This document shows positions 8,483-15,642 of a stretch of DNA of 64,000 bases, piece after piece; position 1 is the first letter of the stretch, and each line of letters starts with the position of its first letter. Under the pieces are notes generated by a model that was not told the origin of the DNA, did no database searches, and saw only the letters and a program-made list of their open reading frames with translations. The translations under genes were made by a program, and so were the position numbers. The DNA is from Novosphingobium sp. Chol11 (lineage in GTDB: Bacteria; Pseudomonadota; Alphaproteobacteria; Sphingomonadales; Sphingomonadaceae): positions 71,487 through 135,486 of the forward strand of contig NZ_OBMU01000002.1 in the NCBI RefSeq assembly GCF_900218065.1, written 5' to 3'.

Positions 8483-9901
8483 TCAGCGGCCGAGCAGACC
8501 GCCGAGCAGGCCCGTTACCGGAGCGGCGGGGCCCTGACCGCCCGTGGACGGCGCGGCCACGCCGCCGAGCAGGCCTGTCACTGGCGCAAGCAGTGATCCG
8601 CCGCCCGTGCTGCCGCTGCCGGTGGGGAGTGCCGGGGCAAGGCCGTTGACGGCGTCGAGCACTGGCGAGACGACGCTGTCGACGGTCGAGGTGACGGTGG
8701 CGACGACCGGCGCGGCAGCGGTCACGACCTGATCGACCGCGGCGCCCGCTTCAGCGCCCAGAACGCCGCCGACGAGATTGCCGACCGGCGCAAGTCCGGC
8801 CTCCACCCCTGCGGCGGTGGTCGGCACTGCCACATCGACGATCGTCCCCTGCGTCAGGACTTCGGCGGTCAGCAGCTGCCCCTGCGCCGGAGCGGTCGCG
8901 GACGGCAGCAGATTGACGCCGACCAGCGTGTCACTGGTGGTCGGGCCGGGCACGGCCCGACCCCCGACATTTGCCCCGAGCAGGGGTCCGCCGAGCAGGC
9001 CGCCCGGCGTTCCGCCTGCTCCCCCCAGCACGCCCGTCAGCCCGCCTGCGACCGTTTCGACCAAGCCGGTTACGGGAGCGAGCGCACCGCCATCGCCGAC
9101 GAGCGCCCCCGTGACCGGGGCAAGCGCGCCGTTCACCGTGTCGAGCAACGGCGCCGTCACCTGAGTAGCGGCAGACGTCACCGTCGCCACCACCGGCGCA
9201 AGACTGTCGGTCACTTGAGTGACGGTGCCGCCCACCTGATCGCCGAGCAGCGTTCCGGCAAGCGTGCCGACGGGCGCCAGTCCCTGCTGAACGCCGCCGA
9301 CCGTTGTGGGCAGGGCCACGTCCACGACCGTACCATCGCCATTCAGCAGGCCGACCGTCGCGAGGTTGCCGGTGGCGTTCGGCTGATCAGTCAGCACATT
9401 CACGCCGACGAGAGATCCGGGGCCGGTGGGACCGGCGACCAGCTGGCCGCCCAGATTGACGCCGATCAGTGCGCCATCGCTGGTTCCAGTCGGGCCACCG
9501 GGGCCGGTGGGACCGGTTGGACCTCCTGGACCGGTGGGGCCAGTTGGGCCGGTAGGGCCGCCCGGTCCGGTGGGTCCGCTCGGGCCGGATGGTCCATCTG
9601 GACCGCCTGGGCCGCCCGGGCCAGTGGGGCCATTCGGGCCAGCGGGACCGCCTGGTCCGCTCGGGCCACCAGGACCGCTAGGACCATCAGGGCCACTTGG
9701 ACCACTCGGACCACCTGGGCCGCTTGGACCAGTGGGCCCGCTGGGGCTGGTCGGACCCGACGGGCCGGAGGGCGTCTTGCCTCCTGCCGTACGGACGCTG
9801 AAGCCCACACCATCGGAGCAGGCGCCAAGTAGGAAAAGCGGAATCGCCGTGGCGCAAAGCAGCAGACGCCGCCCTGACCGCGCTGGCCCAACCAAAGACA
9901 T
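8483..9901 (-). CDS. Collagen-like Gly-Pro-X lipoprotein
   Basis: 472 residues from the ATG at 9901, with GGGAGG upstream. The N-terminus is a lipoprotein signal with lipobox LLGAC (Cys28). Residues ~44-137 are about 30 Gly-Pro-X triplets with X mostly Ser, Thr, Gly or Asp and one interruption (SPS). The rest is two diverged tandem units of about 145 residues that share [26 protein letters not shown] and VNG.LAP, and the protein ends in repeated [11 protein letters not shown]. It should be a surface or periplasmic protein able to form triple helices. Upstream in the same direction lie a 2OG oxygenase and a TpsB-like transporter, which suggests modification and export partners. Part of a related protein lies at 63903-64000. 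No characterised homologue is known to me. Confidence 0.85.
   Translation of the reverse strand: MSLVGPARSGRRLLLCATAIPLFLLGACSDGVGFSVRTAGGKTPSGPSGPTSPSGPTGPSGPGGPSGPSGPDGPSGPGGPSGPGGPAGPNGPTGPGGPGGPDGPSGPSGPTGPGGPTGPTGPTGPGGPTGPTGPGGPTGTSDGALIGVNLGGQLVAGPTGPGSLVGVNVLTDQPNATGNLATVGLLNGDGTVVDVALPTTVGGVQQGLAPVGTLAGTLLGDQVGGTVTQVTDSLAPVVATVTSAATQVTAPLLDTVNGALAPVTGALVGDGGALAPVTGLVETVAGGLTGVLGGAGGTPGGLLGGPLLGANVGGRAVPGPTTSDTLVGVNLLPSATAPAQGQLLTAEVLTQGTIVDVAVPTTAAGVEAGLAPVGNLVGGVLGAEAGAAVDQVVTAAAPVVATVTSTVDSVVSPVLDAVNGLAPALPTGSGSTGGGSLLAPVTGLLGGVAAPSTGGQGPAAPVTGLLGGLLGR
9490..9772 (-). repeat. Tandem Gly-Pro-X coding repeat
   Basis: This 9-nt periodic stretch (GGN CCN NNN on the - strand) encodes the collagen-like region of the lipoprotein. 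The opposite strand also reads as Gly-Pro-rich because the codons are near self-complementary. Length variation between strains would be expected here. Confidence 0.85.
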
Positions 9902-10236
9902 GCTAGAACCTCCCTGTTCAATGCGAACATCATCGCAAGGCCACAAGGCTAAGCACGGCATTCCCTTACGGCTTCTTCTAAAATCACCGATCTGGTGACA
10001 TCGGGCTTTGGGTGGGGGGAGGTGCGAAGGAGCAGCCAGGGAAGCATGGGAAGGAATACGCAAAGGGCTTGCGATTGCGGTCTGTGCGTCGGGATCGGCT
10101 GATTAGGTTGGGGAAATTGGGGTTGGGCTGTGTTCTGATACGCAAGATGGCGAGGTCGGGGTGTTTTTGAGGTTTGTCCATTATGGTTCGATTTGTGTTC
10201 GGACTTGGGGCTAGAAATAATGGGCAGTCGGAAGGC

Positions 10237-10381
10237 TTTCTCCCTCTCCCCTTTAGGGGAGAGGGTTGGGGAGAGGGGAGCGACGATCGCCTGTTACGGT
10301 CCCCTCTGCCGCCTTCGCTGCGCTCGGCACCTTGGCCAGAGTCACGTGCCTCTGGCCGACCCCTGAAGGGGAGAGGGGATT
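10237..10381. repeat. REP-like intergenic repeat in a 514-nt non-coding stretch
   Basis: The gap 9902-10415 holds no gene I can support. Its left part is the leader of the collagen-like gene. Its right part is a composite element: CCCTCTCCCCTTTAGGGGAG at one end, a GGCCAGAGTCACGTGCCTCTGGCC hairpin near 10334-10357, and AGGGGAGAGGGG at the other. Similar CCCTC/GAGGG pieces occur near 14.5 kb. Small open frames across it have no ribosome site or family match. Confidence 0.6.
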
Positions 10382-10415
10382 TTCCGTCGACCAAGAGGCG
10401 CAGCGATGACCGGCA

Positions 10416-10976
10416 CTAACGCCAGCGTGGCCCTTCAATCCAAGTCACGAGGCTCCGGCGCAGCCCCGCCGTCACGGGCAGCACGCGATGTTGCAGGAAG
10501 GATGGAAAGATAAGCATGCTGCCGCGCGGGGCGAAGGTGGCGGCGGGTTGCGCCACGCAGAAAAATTCGAACGCCCCGCCTTCATAATCTTCTGGATCGG
10601 ACAGCTGCACCACCACCGACAATTTGCGGTCGAAGGGGCGGGAAGATTCCAGCCACACATCCTGATGCCAGTCATATTTGCCATGCTGGGTGGCGTGATA
10701 TTCGGTGAACTGCACTTCATAGGGAGCGACGATGTCGACGCCGAAATTGGTGCGGTTGGATGCGCCGACAAATTGCATCAGCCGGTCGACAATATCCTTT
10801 TCCCGCAATGGATCGAACCAGCGGATAGTGGAGGAGCGATAGGCATGATCGCTGCGGCTGCTGTCCTCGAAACCCACAGTGGCGGATTGGTCGGCATAGA
10901 AGTCCGCCCGTTTGACGATGGCGTCGCACTCCGCGGCCGTCAGCGCGGACGGCCACACTTCCCACACATTGTTCAT
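10416..10976 (-). CDS. 2-oxoglutarate/Fe(II)-dependent oxygenase (prolyl-hydroxylase-like fold)
   Basis: 186 residues covering one double-stranded beta-helix domain. The iron triad is visible as His104 and Asp106 in YDWHQDVW and His163 in LQHRVLP. Arg173/174 (RRSLVTWIEGP) is the likely 2-oxoglutarate anchor. The family (2OG-FeII_Oxy type) includes prolyl and other protein hydroxylases but also small-molecule enzymes. It has no signal peptide, so it acts in the cytoplasm, before export of any secreted substrate. It lies between a TpsB-like transporter gene and the collagen-like lipoprotein gene, all on the same strand, which makes the Gly-Pro-X protein a candidate substrate. A palindrome ends 15 nt upstream of the start codon. 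Confidence 0.85.
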   Translation of the reverse strand: MNNVWEVWPSALTAAECDAIVKRADFYADQSATVGFEDSSRSDHAYRSSTIRWFDPLREKDIVDRLMQFVGASNRTNFGVDIVAPYEVQFTEYHATQHGKYDWHQDVWLESSRPFDRKLSVVVQLSDPEDYEGGAFEFFCVAQPAATFAPRGSMLIFPSFLQHRVLPVTAGLRRSLVTWIEGPRWR

Positions 10977-10990
10977 GTTTTCATCTTTCC

Positions 10991-11006
10991 TTTGCGTACA
11001 CGCAAA
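10991..11006. promoter_or_regulatory. Palindrome copy 3 (TTTGCGTACACGCAAA)
   Basis: A 16-bp palindrome with one central mismatch relative to copies 1 and 2. It fills most of the 36-nt gap between the TpsB-like stop and the 2OG oxygenase start, and its edge touches the ribosome-binding AAAGGA. Protein binding here would block expression of the oxygenase gene. Confidence 0.55.
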
Positions 11007-11012
11007 AAGGGA

Positions 11013-12686
11013 TCAGAAGGCGCGGCCGATCCCGAAGAAGACGCGCGCGCGGCGGGAATCCGCGCTGTCGACGCGCTTTACCGGCACAGCCAATTCCACG
11101 CTCGCCCGCCATTGATTGCCGATGCCGATCCGAACTCCGCCGCCAGCGGATGCGAGCGAAAAATTTTCGGCAGGAAGACGGTAAAAGGGCCGCGCGACCG
11201 CATGGGCCGCCGTGCCATCGGCATAGGCGAAAAGCGTCGTCTTCTGCAAAATACCGGTGCGCACGGGCGTCCAGCTTAGCTCGGCGGAGCCCGCCACCGC
11301 CTTTTCAGCCGCGCGGATGCCGATCGGGAAGGCCATGCCCGCGCCGGTGCCGCCCAGCGAAAAGCGTTCGGTCGAGGGCAGCTGGTCCCGCGAATATTGC
11401 GCCCTCGCGTTGAGTTTGACGGCAACACGCTTGGACAGGCTTCGCACGACCACGGCCTGCACATTGACCTTGGTGAAGATCTTTTCCGAAAAGCCAGTGA
11501 AGGCGCGCGCGCCGAGCAGGCCGATGCCACGGCTGGCGACGGCGGACAGCGCCTGCCCCTGCGTCTGATCGGAATGCGACCAGGATGCGCCGAGCCGCAC
11601 CGCACGGGAACGGTAATCGCCGAAGCGGACGTCGAGGAAATAATTGCTGCTGTCGATCCCGTCGATCGAGGCATTGATGGTGAGGTTCGTCCTGTTGGAG
11701 CGGACCAGCGCATGGCTGATCGTGACGCCAGCCAGCGTCGCTTCGCCTTCGATCGGCCGGTCGCGGACGCGGCTTTTCATATGGGCGATATTGGCCGACA
11801 GGGTGGTGCCGTTGCTGCCGATCGGGGTTGCGTGGCTTAGCGAATAAAATTGATAGCGTTCGGGATAGAAGGGCAGATAGCCCGAGATGCGCGTGCTGTC
11901 CCCTTCGCGCAGAATCCCGTTGGCGGTCAGGGTCAACTGCGCCTGAACGCCGTCGATGACATTGTTGACCGCGCTGTTGTCGATAAGGACGCCGATTTCG
12001 AGTTGCTTGCGCTTTATGATGAGGTCGAGGATCAGGTCGCCCTCGCCCGCACCCTGGCGGACGCGTGCTTCGACGGTCTGGCCGGGAATGTCGCGCAGCA
12101 GGCCCAGGGCGCGTTCCAACGTGGCTTTGCGCAGCGGTGCGTCGTGCTTCACCCGCCGCATCTGGGCTTCGATCAAGCGGACCGGCATGCTGGGGGACAT
12201 GCCCGCCAGCCGATATTCCTTTACCCGCCCCTCGACGATCTTCACGATCAGTTGGCCGCCTGCGGGCACCTGTGCCGGGATGGACACGGAATAAAAGGCG
12301 ATGCCGCTGCGCGCATAGGCGTCGCCCACCGCCTTCGCCACGGCCTGAAGCGTTTCTCGGGTCAGCGGCCGCCCGATCAGGGGAGCGACTGCCTTGTCGA
12401 GATGCGGCACGGGGAGCGATGCGCCCATATAATGGACGCGTGTCAGCATGATGCTGCTGGCCGGGCTGGCGGCGGGCGCGACGGCGGGCCCAGGTGGGGC
12501 GAGCGTGACCGGAGGCGCGGGCGCGATGCTGGGCTGCACGCGATCCTGCCGATCCCGGTCGATCAGCGGAGCGGACGCGCCGTCCCCCGCACCGGCCATC
12601 TGCGCGGCGGCGGGAAAGCAGGCTGTGAGCAGCGTTGCCGCCGCCGCGATCGCCTTCAGCCCAGCCAAAGCCCCTTTGAAATCCAT
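11013..12686 (-). CDS. ShlB/TpsB-like outer-membrane transporter, atypical
   Basis: About 557 residues from the ATG at 12686; a GTG at 12695 is an alternative start. A signal peptide (KAIAAAATLLTACFPAAAQ) precedes a Pro-rich linker, one or two POTRA-like domains (~residues 75-235) and a 16-strand-type beta-barrel. TpsB proteins export large TpsA exoproteins through the outer membrane. The usual VRGY/F lid-loop motif is replaced here by GGTGAGMAF, with no Arg. No FHA-like TpsA lies beside it; the downstream genes are a 2OG oxygenase and a collagen-like lipoprotein. It is most like the 62238-63839 protein in the second locus of the window. The family is clear; the cargo is inferred. Confidence 0.82.
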   Translation of the reverse strand: MDFKGALAGLKAIAAAATLLTACFPAAAQMAGAGDGASAPLIDRDRQDRVQPSIAPAPPVTLAPPGPAVAPAASPASSIMLTRVHYMGASLPVPHLDKAVAPLIGRPLTRETLQAVAKAVGDAYARSGIAFYSVSIPAQVPAGGQLIVKIVEGRVKEYRLAGMSPSMPVRLIEAQMRRVKHDAPLRKATLERALGLLRDIPGQTVEARVRQGAGEGDLILDLIIKRKQLEIGVLIDNSAVNNVIDGVQAQLTLTANGILREGDSTRISGYLPFYPERYQFYSLSHATPIGSNGTTLSANIAHMKSRVRDRPIEGEATLAGVTISHALVRSNRTNLTINASIDGIDSSNYFLDVRFGDYRSRAVRLGASWSHSDQTQGQALSAVASRGIGLLGARAFTGFSEKIFTKVNVQAVVVRSLSKRVAVKLNARAQYSRDQLPSTERFSLGGTGAGMAFPIGIRAAEKAVAGSAELSWTPVRTGILQKTTLFAYADGTAAHAVARPFYRLPAENFSLASAGGGVRIGIGNQWRASVELAVPVKRVDSADSRRARVFFGIGRAF

Positions 12687-12854
12687 CTGCCCCACGCCGC
12701 CCTGCGCCGTGGATGACGACGCTTGTCAGGCGTCAGGCCTAAGGCAATGTCGTTGCGAATTGCTCCCAAACCATAACCGATTTGGTGCATTCTTGCCCAT
12801 TCCAGAATGGTGCAAGCGTCAAATGCGACCGGATCGGCGCGATCGTGGCGGCGT

Positions 12855-13598
12855 TCACAGCGCGATCAGGGCGTAGGGGCGGTCGAAACGCTCCGACACC
12901 ACAAATTGCGCGCAATTATAAACCGGGACGCCGCGTGGGGTGCGCCCTTCGAACGCGCCGCGATGCGCGTGGCCGTGCACGGCGAAACGGACATTGTCGA
13001 AACGGTCGATCGCTTCCGCCAGCCGCGAAGAGCCGAGGAAAGGGAAGATTTCGGGCGGCTCTCCCTCCACCGTATCGACGACCGGCGCATAGTGGAGAAC
13101 CGCCACGCAGCGGTCGGTCCGCAGCGAGCGCAGGGCATTTTCGAGCTTACGCGCCTCGTTGATCGCTTCCTCGACAAAGGTTTTGATGCCCTTTTCCCCG
13201 AACGCGCCCAGTTCGCCACGGCCAAAGCCGCCGACAAAGCCTTTCACCCCGGCAAAGCCGACGCCCTTTATCTCCACCGCCTGATCGTCGAGCACGGTGA
13301 CGCCAGCGCCGTGCAGGATGCGCGCGACTTCTTCGGGTTGGCCGCATTCATAATCGTGATTGCCGAGAACGGCGACGGTGGGGATGGTGCAGGCGCGCAG
13401 ATCCTCGGCCAATATTTCCGCCTCGCGCGTCTTGCCGAAATTAGTGAGGTCGCCGCAGAGCGCCAATATGTCGGCCTTTTCCGAAATCTCCTCGAACATC
13501 GCCCGGTAGCGATGCTCTGACGTGTCGGTGACATGCAGGTCGCCGATCGCGGCGAGTGTCAGTCCTTCATGACGGCTGGGTTCATTTGTTGCGGTCAT
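12855..13598 (-). CDS. Calcineurin-like metallophosphoesterase
   Basis: 247 residues from the ATG at 13598, which has GAGGAG upstream. All dimetal motifs are present: GDLHV, GDLTNFG, GNHDYE, a histidine in VAVLHYAP and GHAHRG. No signal peptide, so cytoplasmic. The start overlaps the end of the nucleotidyltransferase gene by 17 nt, so the two proteins are made together. The family hydrolyses phosphoesters ranging from cyclic nucleotides to nucleic acids. The close pairing suggests it may remove or process what the nucleotidyltransferase adds, but this is only inference. Confidence 0.82.
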   Translation of the reverse strand: MTATNEPSRHEGLTLAAIGDLHVTDTSEHRYRAMFEEISEKADILALCGDLTNFGKTREAEILAEDLRACTIPTVAVLGNHDYECGQPEEVARILHGAGVTVLDDQAVEIKGVGFAGVKGFVGGFGRGELGAFGEKGIKTFVEEAINEARKLENALRSLRTDRCVAVLHYAPVVDTVEGEPPEIFPFLGSSRLAEAIDRFDNVRFAVHGHAHRGAFEGRTPRGVPVYNCAQFVVSERFDRPYALIAL

Positions 13599-14355
13599 GG
13601 CTCTCCTCAAGGCCTTTGCCGACCACATCGGCGAAGCCCCATTCGGTGATGTCGATCAGATAGTCGCGCGGGGACAGAAGCCGCCCGCGGCATACGCGGA
13701 TATTGGGCACCGGCAATTCCGCCCGCGTCTGCAAGCGGCCCAACAGTTCCTCGAACAGCCATAGCGGGATGCAATGCCGCTCCGTGGGATAGATGAAGCG
13801 GAAGTTGAGCAGATGGATCAGCAGCAATTCCCAGTGCAGCTCCATCGTGTCGAGCAGCCATTGCCAGTTGATCCGCTCATGCTGGCGCAGGATGACATGG
13901 ACGACATCGGCGCCATCATAGCGATAGCGGTCCTGAATGAAGATCTTCGACAGGATGAACTCGGTCGGCGGGGTGATGCGGACGGTGGTGCCATAAACTT
14001 CGGCATGATCTTCGGCGCGAAACCATTCCTCTGTCACCGGAACACTGGCCGAGGAAATATTGTAGATCACGTCGAAGAAGTTGTTGCCGCGCCAGACCTT
14101 GCCGATCCAGCGCTCATCCTCGAACTCGACTTCATGTCCGAGGTGCTTGAAATAGGAGAGGATGCGCGGAGCGTCGCCTGCCTTGCAAAAGACGTCGAGG
14201 TCCTTTGTCGGCCGCACAATGCCGGTGTGGCAGCCCAAGGCATAGGTGCCCGAAAGCATGAAGGGAATGCCGGATTCCACCAGATGCTGGAGGCTTTCGG
14301 TGTAGAAGGCCACTGAATCGGGCGGCGGATCGAAGATCGCTGGGTCTGCTGTCAT
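13582..14355 (-). CDS. Nucleotidyltransferase-fold protein (AbiEii/MNT-like)
   Basis: 257 residues. The N-terminal segment MLSGTYALGCHTGIVRPTKD leads into DLDVF and matches the pol-beta-type nucleotidyltransferase core, where GT/GS and the paired acidic residues bind metal and NTP. A further WRGNNFFDVIY strand and a helical C-terminal half follow. This class includes AbiEii toxins, antibiotic nucleotidyltransferases and many uncharacterised proteins. It is the first gene of a two-gene unit with a metallophosphoesterase. There is no AbiEi-like antitoxin next to it, so a classical AbiE toxin-antitoxin is unlikely. Confidence 0.75.
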   Translation of the reverse strand: MTADPAIFDPPPDSVAFYTESLQHLVESGIPFMLSGTYALGCHTGIVRPTKDLDVFCKAGDAPRILSYFKHLGHEVEFEDERWIGKVWRGNNFFDVIYNISSASVPVTEEWFRAEDHAEVYGTTVRITPPTEFILSKIFIQDRYRYDGADVVHVILRQHERINWQWLLDTMELHWELLLIHLLNFRFIYPTERHCIPLWLFEELLGRLQTRAELPVPNIRVCRGRLLSPRDYLIDITEWGFADVVGKGLEESHDRNK

Positions 14356-14528
14356 TTCAGGAAGGCAACGGGCGAAGGGGGCGAGTGTTCCGCGACAGGA
14401 GACGGGATGATCCCGGTTAGCATTTGAAACAGTCCCCCCCCCGCAGGCGCGAGGGGTTAGGCGTGGGTGTGAGCGAAGCGAGCTTTTGCCTGAGCCTTCA
14501 AAGCGACCTTGCGCTGGCCCACCCCCCG

Positions 14529-14552
14529 CCCCCTCCCGCTTGCGGGAGGGGG
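14529..14552. terminator. GC-rich hairpin downstream of the CcmI-like gene
   Basis: CCCCTCCCGC-TT-GCGGGAGGGG forms a perfect stem 13 nt beyond the stop codon of the 14565-15500 gene. The wider stretch 14424-14560 has the look of a dispersed sphingomonad intergenic repeat. A terminator role is likely. Confidence 0.55.
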
Positions 14553-14564
14553 AGTTATCCCTCC

Positions 14565-15500
14565 TTAAATCCCCGGCACCGCAAGCAGCCTTGCCTCATC
14601 GCGCAGCCTTCCGGCCTGCGCGGGATTGGCCTTCCGCGCGGCCTGATAGGCCGCCTGTGCCTTTGCCGTTTCGCCCAGCGTCATGCGGCTGCGCATCAGC
14701 ATGATCCAGCCGTCGACATTGGCGGGATTGGCCTTGAGCTTGGCTTCCAGCCCCGACACCATGTTTTCGACCATCGCGTCCTGCTGCCCCTTGGGGAGTT
14801 GCGCGGCGGCCTGCATCTGCTCGCGGCTTGGCCCGGGGATCGCTGCTGTGGCGACCGATCCGATGGGCGGATGCGGCGCAGTGGGCTTTACCGCTGCCAG
14901 ACGGTCCTTGACGTCGATGCCGTTGATTTTGCCGACCTGCTCGATCGTCCGCCGCAAGTCGGCTTCCCACGGCGCGCCGGGAGGGGTGTCGGCAAGCAGT
15001 GCCAGCCAGTCGCGGATTGCGCCTTCATGATCCTTGGCAAGGTCCTTGCGGACAGCGAGGAAATAGCGGGCGCGCGGCTCCTTGGGATCGAGCTTCACCG
15101 CCTTGCCGAAGGCGTCCGCTGCTTCCCGTGGCATCGGGTCATGTTCGCTCGCCATCACCACCGCTTCACCGAGCGATGACCAGAATGTCGCATTATCCGG
15201 GGCCAGCTTGACGGCGCGGCGATAAGCGCGGGCGGCGTCAGCATGACGGCTGCTCTCGAAATAGGCCCAGCCGAGCATCTGCCAGCCTTCCGCGTCGTTG
15301 GGATTGGCGCCAACGCGCTCCTGAAGACCACGGATGACGCTTTCCGGATCGGAAGGCTGCTGCCCCGCCGCAGCGAAGGGCGCGGAAACGGCACTTTCCT
15401 TTTCCTGCGGCCGGTCGCGCCAGACATTATAGCCGACCGACACGATCGCCAGCCCGGCCGCCCCGATCAGAGCCACTCGCCCCACGCTCAGCTTCGCCAC
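14565..15500 (-). CDS. CcmI/CycH-like TPR protein, cytochrome c maturation
   Basis: 311 residues: an N-terminal membrane anchor (residues 7-25) followed by periplasmic tetratricopeptide repeats, among them GWQMLGWAYFESSRHADAA and AVKLAPDNATFWSSLGEA. The segment RARYFLAVRKDLAKDHEGAI, followed by WLALLADTPPGAPW, is the hallmark of CcmI/CycH, which hands apocytochrome c to the heme-ligation complex. It is transcribed away from the flavoprotein/cytochrome operon across a 142-nt gap. That placement beside genes encoding about 24 c-type heme motifs fits a dedicated maturation helper. The other ccm genes are not in the window. Confidence 0.75.
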   Translation of the reverse strand: MAKLSVGRVALIGAAGLAIVSVGYNVWRDRPQEKESAVSAPFAAAGQQPSDPESVIRGLQERVGANPNDAEGWQMLGWAYFESSRHADAARAYRRAVKLAPDNATFWSSLGEAVVMASEHDPMPREAADAFGKAVKLDPKEPRARYFLAVRKDLAKDHEGAIRDWLALLADTPPGAPWEADLRRTIEQVGKINGIDVKDRLAAVKPTAPHPPIGSVATAAIPGPSREQMQAAAQLPKGQQDAMVENMVSGLEAKLKANPANVDGWIMLMRSRMTLGETAKAQAAYQAARKANPAQAGRLRDEARLLAVPGI

Positions 15501-15642
15501 TCAACCACCCCCGATAATCACCAACTGCTCTCTAGCGTGACGCAGCGGAATTGATAGAGTGCCCAAAGACTTGATCCGCGCATCATAAACCGGCAGGGGC
15601 ATGGCCGGGGCTGCGGGTGATCTCGCAAGAGGGGGGACATAA

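Noticed and set aside
9490..9772. Possible CRISPR-like or tandem DNA repeat array
   Set aside because: The period is 9 nt and stays in frame with the collagen-like coding sequence. There are no spacers.
9215..9998. Gly-Pro-rich reading frames on the + strand opposite the collagen-like gene
   Set aside because: GGN-CCN codons are near self-complementary, so the antisense also reads Gly-Pro-X. Only the - strand has a ribosome site, a lipobox signal and a coherent C-terminal half.
9984..10394. 136-codon open frame in the collagen-gene leader region
   Set aside because: It runs through a REP-like repeat, has no ribosome site and no recognisable protein features.
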